Shown here piece by piece: positions 1-10,679 of a DNA stretch of 64,000 nucleotides. Source of the stretch: Chlamydomonas sphaeroides. Taxonomy: Eukaryota; Chlorophyta; Chlorophyceae; Chlamydomonadales; Chlamydomonadaceae. A model generated the notes under the pieces. That model did no database searches. It was not told the DNA's origin and saw only the letters and a list, made by a program, of their open reading frames with translations. Every line of letters starts with the position of its first letter. The stretch's first letter is position 1. Both the position numbers and the translations under genes were made by a program. The stretch lies in NCBI GenBank assembly GCA_001662425.1, contig BDDC01000230.1, forward strand, positions 19,505-83,504. Reading direction: 5' to 3'.

Positions 1-92
1 AGGGAGGACTCACCGGCGGCCCACCCCCAACCCGGCCTCTCGCCGCTGCCGCCCCGCGCTTTCCCACCGCCGCCGCAATGTTGCCCCAACAG

Positions 93-2502
93 GCCAGTGC
101 GGCTCCAGCATCTACATGAGCCCCGAGGTGGCGCAGGACCTGCCGTACAATGAAAAGGTGCGCGGCACGGCACCTGTGCCCGACATACAGCGACGCTGTG
201 CTCAGGCGGCGGTCGTGCAGGGCCGTCCTGGCCTTCTTGGCGACATGCCCTCCTCAACACGCCTCCGGTGCCTGCCGTACTGTCCCGTGCTGTGCTGTGC
301 TGTGCTGTGCCGTGCGCTGCGCAGACTGACGTGTTCAGCTACGGCGTGCTGGCCTTCGAGCTGATGGCCCGCACGCTCATTAGCAAGACGCAGGCCGGCA
401 GGGACGGCTTCGGCTTCACCAGGTGCGCTAGCGCCACACCTTTGTAGGCTCCCGCTGCGCCGCAGCTGGGCGGGCTGGCGGCCGGGCGGCGTTGCGGCGC
501 CGTGATGGGGTCGCGAGCGCGCAGACGACGGCGCCAGGGTGTGGGGCGCCGAGTGCGCAATGGGCCCGGGCTGCTCGGGCGGCCGCATGCCGGGGCGCCA
601 AACCGCCCCTAACCGTCCCAACCGCCCCAAACCGTCCCAACCACCCCGACGTCTCCAACCACCCTGCGCTGCGCTGTCCACAGGATGCTGGTGGAGGGCC
701 GGCGGCCGGTGCTGCCCGCCGAGATGGACCCGCGCGCGGCGGCGCTCATCGAGGCGTGCTGGCAGGGCGACCCCGTGCTGCGGCCCACCATGGCGCAGGT
801 GCGGTGGTGGGGCGACTGTGCGGGGGGAGAGCCGTGGTGCTGGGCACCAGGGAAACGAGCCACAGGTGCGCTGGTGTGTGCCCGTGGCGGGCTATGCGTT
901 GTGCGCAATGAGCTGCACTCCAGGGTGCAAGTCGCGCACGTCGTCGTACATGTCATTCATGCGCTGGCCTCGCTGTCATCTCTCACGCACACACCACCAA
1001 CCACGCAAGCGCTCCCGCGCCCTGCGCAGGTCGTCCTCGAGCTGCGTGTCGCGCTATACGGCAACGTGTACGGACCCGGCTACGAGTACGGCAGCGCCTA
1101 CGCGCGCGTGCTGGCGGCGGGCGCGGCGCACAGCAGTGGCGGCGGCGCCGCCGCGGGGTCCATCTGCGCCGCCGGCCTGACGTCGCCCAACGGCTCTGGG
1201 GTTGGCATGAATCGCCAGCTGGCGGGCCTCACGCCTCCTGGCAGCGCCGCCGCTGCCGCCGCAGCCGCCGCCGCGGCAGCGCCGCACAACAGCCGGTCCT
1301 CCTCCACCGGCGCGACGTCGGCGCCCGCGCAGCCGGTCGCGCAGGCCGTGGGCGTCCGAGTGCCGGTCGGTGTCTCCGCCGCCGCCGCGGCGGCGGCGGC
1401 AGCCGCCGCCGTCGCCAACCCGGCGGCGGTCAACTCCACGACCGAGCTGCCGCTGCGCCCCAGCCTGCCAGGCCTGCCGGGCCCGCACGCCAGCTACAGC
1501 CAGTCCAGCTTCGCGACGGTGTCGGGCGCCGTGTCTCGCGGCACGAGCCGCACATCGCGCGCCACGCCGCACAGCAACACCGCCGCGCCCAACCGGCTGC
1601 TGTCCATCACGAGCACCGCCCCCAGCGGCGCCGCGCCCTCGACGCGCAACGTGTCGTACTCTGGAACCAGCGGCGTCTGGCACGGGCCGCCGTCTCGGCA
1701 GCCGTCGCTCCTGCACGCGGCCTCGCCGCAGGGGCCGCTCGCGCGGCAGCGCTCCGCGCTGCCGCCGGCGAGGCCCGCGGCGCAGCAGATGCAGCCGCCG
1801 TTCACACCACCGACGCGGCGGCGCGAGCCCGGACCGCCAACGCCGCCGGGCGCGGGGCCGTCAAGCTCTGGCGTGATCGGCCGCGGCGCCGCCGCGCCGC
1901 TGCCGCCGCAGCAAACTCATGCGCAGCAGCGGAGCCAGCTGCTGGCTGCGACCGGCGCGCCGCCGCCCTCGTACGTCCGCCAAAGCGCGCGGCACGTGGC
2001 ACAGCAGCAGCTGGCGGCGCTCATCCACGCCGCGCAGGCTGGGCCCTCGCAGCAGGGCGGCGCCGCCGCGGCGGCGCAGCATCAGCAGATGGCTGCGCTG
2101 CTGTCGCGGACGCTGTCAACGGCCGCGAGCGCCGACCTGCTCGCCGATGGGGCCCGTGGGACGGTCGGCGAGCTGGACAAGTCCGCAGCCGACATGCGCA
2201 TTTGCAACGACCTCTCTTTCAGCACCGCGCCTGGCGCTGGGTCGGCGCTGCTCGCGGACCTGGCGCGCGGCCTGTACGACACGGCCGAGCAGAGCGAGCA
2301 GCAGTCTGGCGAGAGCCAAGCCCAGGGCGCGCCGGCGGCGGCTACGGAGGCGGCGGAGGCGGCGGCGCAGGGCAAAGGCAGCCCGGGGCTGGTGGCGGAG
2401 CAGCAGCTGCAGCAGGCACCGGCAGGCGTGGCGGACGACGCCGCTGGCGGAGAGCTGGCGGCAAGCGGCTGTGGCCGTGCGGCGTGCTGCGTCATCTGCT
2501 AG
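93..2502 (+). CDS. TKL-type protein kinase, C-terminal part (5' end outside window)
   Basis: Exons 93-157, 325-422, 684-798 and 1030-2502 join in phase with GT-AG introns; upstream exons lie left of the window. The first exon gives the end of the activation segment (GSSIYMSPE, the APE-type motif). The second gives subdomain IX (DVFSYGVLAFELMAR). The third and start of the fourth give subdomain XI (ACWQGDPVLRPTMAQV), with the invariant Arg. The CW-x-DP-x-x-RP signature is that of tyrosine-kinase-like Ser/Thr kinases. The catalytic loop and ATP site are not in view. After the kinase domain come about 470 residues of low-complexity, Ala/Ser/Pro/Gln-rich tail with two polyalanine runs. The protein ends RAACCVIC-stop, a CaaX-type farnesylation motif preceded by a second Cys that could be palmitoylated, so membrane attachment is inferred. 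The substrate is unknown. Confidence 0.85.
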
Positions 2503-5500
2503 GCGCGGCACGTACTGCGCGGGTGCGCGACAGGCGGCATCTCGCCGGCTGTGGGCGGGAAAGAAGTGAGTGCAGCCAGCGAGGCGCGGCGGCGGCGATG
2601 GCTGCCCGACACGCATGTCCAGCGCACGCATGTCGTTGAGTGATTTCACAATCTGGTGTCCGCCATTGTGCGACTGGCCGCGGCGCCTTGGGCGCATGCG
2701 CTGCAACTAGTAGCCACTTTACTGGCACTTTCATGTAGTCGTAGTCGTGTCCTGGCGAGCAGCACGAGTGGGCTGCCGTGGGCCGGCTGGGCTAGCCTAG
2801 ACATGCCTGGGGAACGGCTGGGTGCGCGTTGTGGTGCACTGCGACCACACGCAAGCGTTGAGCAGAGGCAAGCATGCGGGCAGCAACTCAGCGGCGGGGC
2901 GCCGCGCAGGGAACGCCCCCCCCCCCGGCGCCCTTGCCCGGCGCCGATGTTTGTCTGGCTCGCATGATGGTACGGGGCGGCGGGGTGCGTCGGCAGCTGG
3001 GAGCGCGATTGCCGGAGGAGGGCCATGTGTCGGCAGGCATTCCGGCATTCACACTAGCGTGACGTGTCAGCGTGTCCACCTAGTAGCATTGTGGTGTGCG
3101 CGAGCGCGACCCTGCAGAGCGCCCCCAGCCACGGCCACAGCCCGCGCACAGCCCTTGCGGGTTTGCCTGGCTGCACCTTGGGTACGGGTGTTGGGGCGTT
3201 GGCGACATATGTTGGCGGGGGGAAGTTTCACGTGCCGGGGAAGGCCGCCGGGGAGGGGACCGCGGCGTGAGGGGCGTGGGCCCGGCTGGCTTACGTGTCG
3301 CACCAGGCGTGCGGCGCGCGCCGGCGCGAGGGCCTGCTCCGGGGCGCTTTAGGGTTGGGTTTGGTTTACATGTATGCATCCATGCACCCGCGCGCGCACG
3401 CGTGAGCGGGCCACTCGTTGCCTGTTGGTCTGCTTGTTGGGGTGCGGGCCGTCGGCGCCCAGGTTCGTGCATCTCGCTGACACGGACGCTGGCCGCGCTC
3501 GGCGGGTAGGCGGCGCCGCGGCTCCGGACCTGAAGCAGGGTATTTCTAAGACGCATGGGATTGCCAAGATGCGACACCGGTATGCAATGGCTTGTCGTGA
3601 CGTGTCGCTGGTCGGCCGGCTTGCAGCGGCTGTCGTGGTTACTAATCAGCCTGCGCATGCGCCGCGGCTCTCAGCTCGGCGGGCAGCGGGCAGCGCAGGC
3701 ACAATGGGAAAGCCGAGATCGCACTGGCGCCGTGCGGCGTGATGCGCTGGAAAGGCTGGCGGGCCTACCGCCGCCTGGGGCGCTTGAGCTCGATTGAGCT
3801 CAGTGCGTGCGGCACGCGACGCGGCCGGCGGTGCTGCTGCGGCGGCGAGCTAGCAAGGCGCGTGATGGGCTGGGTTTGGGCCGGCCGGCTGCTGCCGGTT
3901 GTGGTGGCGGCACGGCGCGGGATGCAATAAGCCGGCCCCGCTTACCTGGCCTGACAGGGCCGCGGCGCGCTGACATGGGGCTGGGGCTGGGGCTGGGGCT
4001 GGGGCTGGGCCGACAAATGCCTTCGGCGGCTCGACACTCAAAGTACATGCTCTGGTGATGGTGGTGGTGGTGGTGGTGGTGTGTATGTGGCAGAGCAGAT
4101 GGAGGCGGCGGGTTGTGGACTGGGGCTTGCTTTCACTGGTGGACCTTTACATTGCATCGCACCTAAGCCGACCCACCTAAGCTGACTGGCCGCCACCGGC
4201 AGCAACTTGGCACTGTGTCGCCGCTACCGGTATCCGGGAGCCGGCCCGTTGCGAGAGCGCCGGCGCGTGCTCGCAACGCCGGCACGGGCGCGCATTGCCT
4301 CGCCCAGCTGATCATTTCGATATCGCACTTCTGCTGCATAGCACAGAAAAGACAAGAAAGTCTGTGGAGCAGTTGCATGCTTTGCTCGGGGCCGGCCGTG
4401 TCGTGATGAGGCATGCCGCAGCGCGCCAACCGGCGCCTGGCGTAGGGCTGGCCGTGTGTTGTGGGTGTGTGTGTGGGAGGCGGCGTGGCGCAGACTAGCA
4501 ATTGCTTCATAGCTTGCATGCCGCCAGCCGGTCAGCTGACCGACGTGTGAGGGTTGTTGAAGCGCTGTGCTTGATGGCGGCCGGGGCATTGCATGGGGCT
4601 CCAGCTCCCTGAGACGCGCCGTGGGTGGTTTGGGCTGGGCTGCGACGCCGGAGGGGGCCTGGGTAGAGGGGATCCGCTTGCTGGGGTGGCAGGCGTTGGG
4701 ACCGGCGGCGCAAGCATAAACCCCCGCCGCGGACGCCGGTGCCGAGGCGGCACACGCGGACCGCGGCCGGGAGCCGCCGGCCTTCGCGGGGCGGTTGCAG
4801 GTGTGGGGCCTTTGGGGCGCGGGTCTGGCGCCTCTCTGCGCACTTGATGCGCGCGTGCCTGCTATTTCAGGGCTGGGCTGCTTGCGGAGCTCGTGGGTTT
4901 TGTGTGCCTTGAATGGCCGCGTGTCGCGGGTCGGGGGGACAGTCTCTCGCCCGTGTGCATGGCCTGGCAGGCGCGCAGCGCTGGCGGCTGCCGCTCTGCC
5001 GTCGTGCCCACTCGCATCGGTGCGGCGCCAAGCGAAATAACGCAGGCCAGGGGAGGCCTGCGATGTCGGTGTCGGATAGCCGTCGCTGGGCGGTGTTCAT
5101 AGGGGCGCAGCGATTGCTGAGGACGGGATTGAGGCAGACGGGCCTGGGCTGGAGAGGCAGGGCGGCCTCGGCGTCCGCCTTGTGGCTGTGCTGTCTGTGG
5201 CCGACGGCGCGCAGCAGTGGTGTGGCTGGCGGGCAATGCTCTGGCGGCGCAGGGCTCCCATAACGCTTGGCCGCTAGGCTGGGGGCCCTGACGCTGCTCT
5301 GCCATTTCAATGCATTCATTGGCTCTCGGCCTCGACCCTTCTGCCTCCCCCTCCGGCCTCAACTGCTGCCCCATTCGGGACCCTCACCCGCTCGCCGCGA
5401 CCCTCATACGGGTCCCTACTTTGGAACAAGCGTGACATCAGGAGGCGCTCTGGAAGCACATGGAACTTACGCGACCGCCTGTTGGCTCCGCTTTAGCCCA

Positions 5501-7666
5501 GTCTTGGAGGTCCTGATGAGCTTCGGATGCACTCACTCTTTGCGCCGCCCAACGCGGGGCTCGGCGCTAACCGCGCGCTGTGGCTCTTTCATGCTGCCGG
5601 TGTGCCTTGCTGGCTACCTTTACTCGCACACCAGATAGGTTAGCGCCCACTCGCAGGGCGGCGGTGGAGAGACCCGAGCCGTGAGCTGCAAGCCGCTATG
5701 TGGAGGGCATGACGAGGTGGCAGGGCTGCTTCCAAGGCCAGTCTGGTACCGGTACGGGCACCGGTACGCTCGAGTGGCAGCAGGCCCGTGAGCAGGGGCC
5801 AGGCCTGCAGAGGATCACATCCGGTTGGTCCCGGCCCTGTGACCACCAATGCTGGATTGCGGCTGAGCGGGACATGCACGCTATCGGTTGGCGCCGTGTC
5901 GTACAAGAAAGCAGGGGTTCCCGGGAGGGTCGGATGCGGTGCCCCTTCAGCGCCTGCCAGGGAAAGCCGCGTCCCAAGTCAGCTCGTGGCGCCGCTGGCC
6001 CGAATAGGCTGTGGGTCGCGTCCATCGTGCTGCTATCTGGTCGGGCACTGATCGCCAGGCACCCCAGTCCGGGACGCCGGCAGGATGCCGCCGTTTTCTT
6101 GCATCCTCCTCCTGGCGAGCAGGGGCCCGGGTCCATACGCAGCACGCCACCGCCACAGCACTTACAGCGGAGCGCGCACGCGAGGTGTGCTCCTACAGGT
6201 CCGCCACCCTGCGGCCCCGCGCGCCTCTTGCTCTCGCCAGCCACCCCAGCTCCGGAACAGTACACGGTGCTTGCTCTCGCCCTTGCGGCCACACAGCCAC
6301 CGAAGCCACCTCGAATGCACACACACGAAGACACACATGTAAACTCTCTCGCGGCGCCACGTGTCCGGGAACAAGGACGGCCACACACACACACACATGC
6401 ACACCGCGCTCGAGCTTTCTCCAGTGCGCACCGCAACGGCCCGCCGGAGCCCGCACAAGCCCAATACCTCAGCGGCAAGGCGCCCGGCCGCCCGCCGCGG
6501 CCTCGGCCCACGGGCACGCGCCAGGCGCTGCAGCCGCACAGTCACAGAACAGCTGCGCCACAGCAGCTACGGCGGGAGCCCTCTGCCCTGCTCCCACCCT
6601 ACTCCTCACATGCCATGCCGCAACCATGCCGCCCAGACCATGCAAGAATACGCTGGGAGCCAACCCCCGCCAGCGCTTGCCAGCGAAGCGCCGGCCAAAG
6701 GCATGCGCAGCGCACGACCAAAGCCGGGCCCACACCCGGCACATCTACCCCCCGCGCCGCCACAACACATGCTACGGCCGCGCCTGCTCGCTTTGCGGCG
6801 GTCTCTGCTCTCCTGCAGCCCTTCGCTCGCAACACCGCGACTCGTAAGATGTCTCGCACTCACGCCTCGCACACAGAAACATGCTCTCGCAGCCGCTCCG
6901 CAATCCGGGCGGCAGATCACGGGCGGCCTCAAAACGACCGCAGATACCGATACCGATGCCATGCAAGTGGGTAAACTAAGGACGGCGGGCGGCGCCCTCA
7001 AGATCCTGCCCCAGCCTGTGGGAGACCTGATCTTGTGGGCCCACACTCAGAACACGCCGCCGCACATCATCGTCTTCCTCCGATCTTGCGATGCAGAGTC
7101 CACAGGCATTCAAAAGAGGCTCGGGCCGTGGGCGCCAACGGTCCTCCAGTCCCGTCGAGGCCACACCCCCGAGGCGCCGGCAAGGCCCATGAGGCGCATG
7201 CGGTGCCACCGATCGCTGTCACACTCGCTCCGGCGCATACAACAACCAACCCAGTCCCCAGCGCCTCCAACTATCTCAACCAACAGCACACCTGCCAAAA
7301 TTGGTTGGCGACCACTACTGGGCCCCGCCCCATGCGGGGGGTCGCGCGCACGGCGCCGGCCTCCCGCCGCAGGCGCCCAGCAGCCGCGTCGCCAATCAGT
7401 CGCGAGCCAGCCACTACCCGTTACCCGGACCTCGTTAGATCCGAGCCGGGATCTGTGAGCATCATGATTGAGCCAGCCTCGACGGCCGTGTGATGCGAAT
7501 GCGGATCCAAGATCCAGGATCCAGCGCAGAGAACAACATAGAATACATCCCGGATGCGGCAGGCCGCTGCCGCCCAGGAGGTGGCGTCGCATGTGCCCCA
7601 CCCACCAGACGCTGGGCCCAGCCCAGCCCAAGCCCAAGCCCAAGGACGGACAGGATAGGGCAGCTA
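2503..7666. other. Gene-poor spacer with microsatellites
   Basis: I find no convincing exon here on either strand. Long open frames, including one of about 420 codons at 5700-6974, are expected by chance in GC-rich DNA and show no recognisable domain or consistent splice sites. The start should contain the 3' UTR of the kinase gene and the end the 3' UTR of the DUF3110 gene. Visible structure is limited to simple repeats: a C run near 2920, GGGGCT hexamers at 3976-4013, GGT triplets at 4056-4081, CA dinucleotides near 6380-6400 and GCCCAA-type hexamers near 7615-7645. Confidence 0.5.
3976..4013 (+). repeat. (GGGGCT)n hexanucleotide microsatellite
   Basis: About six head-to-tail copies of GGGGCT in intergenic DNA. 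Runs of four G separated by two bases could form a G-quadruplex on this strand. A (GGT)n tract follows at 4056-4081. Confidence 0.85.
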
Positions 7667-8870
7667 CTAGGACGGCGGCGGTGCCGCGTCCGGCGGCAGC
7701 AGCGCCTCCAGCCGCGCCCGAATGTCGTCGAGCTCGCTGCCACTCAGCCCGCTGTACCGCGCCAGCGTCGACGGCTGCGACGCTCCCCCTGCCCCCACCC
7801 CGCTGCCCGCCACCGACGGCGGCGGCGACGGCGGCGCGGCGCGCGCCGTCGCCGTCGCGGCGCCGCTGCCCGACCCCGACGCGCGGCGCGGCTCCAGCTC
7901 CGGCTCCGCGTCGAGCACCGCAAACTGGCCCTCGCGCAGCCGCAGCGAGCGCTCCCAGTCGGTGATGGAGACGTTGAAGTCGGGCGGGATGAGCAGGCTG
8001 CCGGCCGGCTCCAGGCGGCAGCTGTAGGTCTGGTCCAGGCAGAAGGACAGCAGGTCGCGCGGCGGGATGGAGCACACGTGCGGCGTGTGGTCCATGGAGG
8101 CCTCCAGGAGGCCGGCGTAGCTGCGGGGTGCGGGGGGAACCAGGTGATCGCGCGGGTTGGTTGGGGAACGGCGGGGCGGCGGGTGGTGGTGGGCAGGGCC
8201 GCCGTAAGCTCGTGGCTGAGACGCAACAAGGCGGCAGGCAGGAGGAGGCACTGTCCTCCTGCAACGCCCCCGCTCCCAACAGCCAACCGGTACGCGAGGG
8301 GGTCGTTTCCTGGGGCATCGCAACACCACCCCGCCTCGCCCCACCCCGACCCAAACCCTGGCCCATGCCCGCGGCCAGCCCCTCCTCGCCGCCTCACCGG
8401 TGCGCCTCCTCCTCGCTCTCAAAGGCGATGATGGTCTCGTGCGGGATGCCGTCGCTGCCGAAGGCGCGCAGCGAGTAGATGCCCTCCGTGTCCCGCTCGC
8501 CCACGCCGAAGAGAATGACAAACACGTGGCGCAGGCGCGACCACACCAGCGGCCCCGCCAGGAACAGGTCCACGCCGGGCTGGTCGGTGAGCGTCCACAG
8601 CTCCTTGCGCATGGGCGGCCGCATACTCCGGGGCGGGAACAGCAGCGGCTCCACGGGGTTGAGGTTCGAGGGCGCGAGCGGTACGGGGAAGGGCGTCGAG
8701 GGCGGGGAGGGGGCGGGCGGCGCGAGGTCATCGCCGTCGAGGGCCGAGGTGGTGGGCAGGTTGGCGGGCGCGGGCACGTAGGGCTCGGGCGAGAAGTCCC
8801 AGGGCGCGGCGGGCCGCGGCGAGGATTGGTGGACGTGCGGCGAGCGGCTGTCACCGAGGCTGCTGGAGGT
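7667..8870 (-). CDS. DUF3110-domain protein, probably plastid (5' end unresolved)
   Basis: Two exons, 8870-8398 and 8120-7667, join through a clean GT-AG intron that splits an Arg codon (EEEAHR|YAGLLEA). They give 308 residues ending at a TAG. Residues from about 90 on (WTLTDQPGVDLFLAGPLVW, then VFVILFGVGERDTEGIYSLR, ETIIAFESEEEAHRYAGLLE and CLDQTYSCRLEPAGSLLIPP) match my memory of the DUF3110 family. That family is found in cyanobacteria and plastid-bearing eukaryotes; its function is unknown. The upstream Pro-rich 90 residues begin at an acceptor (8871-8873), so at least one 5' exon, probably encoding a transit peptide, lies further right and was not found. The tail is Ala/Gly/Pro-rich and ends in a short amphipathic segment. 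PGPP1 starts about 1.8 kb away on the other strand, so the two may share a promoter region. Confidence 0.82.
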
Positions 8871-8873
8871 CTG

Positions 8874-10679
8874 CGAGGTGAGGGGCAGTGGGGAGGAGCG
8901 TTGGCGTTGGCTAGAGCGCCAGCGTGGGCGTTTGCCCCAAACGAGGGTTTTGGGTTGGGTGAAACCTACGGCGCATGCGCCCTAAGTCAATCGCTGGTAT
9001 ATGATTAGCATGCGCTCAGCGCAGTGCGCCAGGTGCACAGGTCAGCGCGAGAGCGCGCCGACCTTGGCTTGACATGCGCTCGCCTTGCCGACCGCGCCGC
9101 CCGCTGCGCACCTCTGCCCCGTCGCCTGCGCTGGCTCCATTGCAGGTAGCAAGAAGTGATGGTCGCGACCTCGAATGGGGGATCCCCGTGCCTGCAGCGC
9201 GACGCGTAAGTGCTGACGCGTCAGGCGAGCGCCTCAGGCAAGTCGCTTTCCGTCGACCAAGGACGCACCTGCCGGTCTCCGGGAGAAGCTGTTGTTCCTT
9301 GAGCATCCACGCGACTTGGCTGCGCGGGAGGAGCGAACGTGAGGCCCCAGGCGTCCCACCAGTGGGTTGCAAGTGCGCGAGGCGTTTCTCCAGCGCCCTC
9401 ACCGCATGGCGAGGCGAGCTCTGAGCTGCCCTGTCGGTTAAAGCCGGTACTGGGCAGCGACCGCTGTAACATCCTCAGCGACATAGAGGATGCCCGGACC
9501 GAGGAGTCCTCTGGCCTATGGAGCGAGTTTGCCTTCGCAGCCTACGTCTTTGAATGCTATAAAAGGAGATAGCAGTAGTGAGTATGAAGGGTTCAGGAAC
9601 AAGACGGCCTGGACTCAATAAGAAACTGGTCGATTTGCCCGGTTGGCTTGCGCTTTTGTTTCTGAACTGAATCAAGAATACCAATGTAAGAGCGCAGTTG
9701 CTTATGCTTGCATAGCCGGGGAGGGCGGCAAGCAGCACAGCGCAGGGGCCCATGCAAGCAACGCCCAACAACCTGCCATTCGCCATCCGCGACAGCCGCG
9801 AAAGTACTCGCCTTATTGACCCAGCTCGTATCTGCCACTCAAGGCATCTGTGTGCAAGCCCCCCAGTTGCAAGCCCCGCTGCAAGCCATTGCAACACACG
9901 CGACGAATCAACGTTCTGTGCGACAGCTCGGCCCTCGCTGCCCAGCTCGGCGCCTGTCTATTCGGTTTCGCACCGCGCGGGTCAACGCGCATGCGGCAAG
10001 CGGCGCTGGGCCCGTCGCGCGCGTGCCGCTCGCTGCTGCCCGCGTGGAGGGCCCCTGCCGGCGCTCCCAACGCGCACACGGTGCCTGCACCCCGCCCCCT
10101 GGCAATCCGTGCTAGCACAACGAGCAGCACCACCGGCCCACAGGTGCGGCCCTGAGCAGCAAGCATCCAGGTCAGGCAGGTGTTGAGCAGCCAGCCACTG
10201 CGCCGGCGCCTGGCCGCGTCCGGCCCGCCGGACCGCCTCCCGGACAGCGGCGCACCACCAAACCCCCCGCGGCACCGGAGCCCTTTGGCCCCTCACCCCC
10301 TTCGGAGCTCGCTACTCAGACCGCTCCGTTCTTGCCGCTCGCCACAGCGCGAGCACGTAGGCGCTGGCCTGCATTTGCGCACCGCGCCGCCTCATTACAC
10401 CCCCCGCGACGCGTACGGGGTGGTACTCTATTCCAGCCAATAAAGTTGAACTCACACCCCTGGTTCTCTACTACGACCCTAAAATGGAACACCCACACTC
10501 CTGCGCCTCGCCAGGCCCCGGCACCTGCCGGCATCAGCACCACGTCCACCGCTAGCCCCAGCACCAGCGGCGCCGGCACGAGCGCCGGCGTCGGCGGCGG
10601 CGGACCGGGCGGCGGCCCAACCAGCGGCGGCGGACCGGGCCCCGACCACGGCGCTTGCACCGAGCACAGCCCCAGCGAC
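8874..10679. other. Spacer between DUF3110 and PGPP1 genes; missing DUF3110 5' exon(s) expected here
   Basis: This lies between two divergently transcribed genes and should hold both promoters, the PGPP1 5' UTR and the unlocated first exon(s) of the DUF3110 gene. I could not fix an ATG-plus-donor that joins in phase 0 to the acceptor at 8871-8873. A segment around 9540-9700 is clearly less GC-rich than its surroundings. A CCAATAAAG sequence near 10436 lies about 240 bases upstream of the PGPP1 ATG. Confidence 0.35.

Noticed and set aside
3976..4081. Telomere-like or centromeric array
   Set aside because: The hexamer tract is only about 38 bp and GGGGCT is not a telomeric unit; it is an ordinary microsatellite.
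5700..6974. Open frame of about 420 codons on the plus strand
   Set aside because: Composition is low-complexity, without domains, signal or compatible splice sites. Competing frames of similar length exist on both strands, as expected in GC-rich DNA.
9016..9402. First exon of the DUF3110 gene
   Set aside because: The frame begins without an ATG, and no donor joins in phase 0 to the acceptor at 8871-8873.
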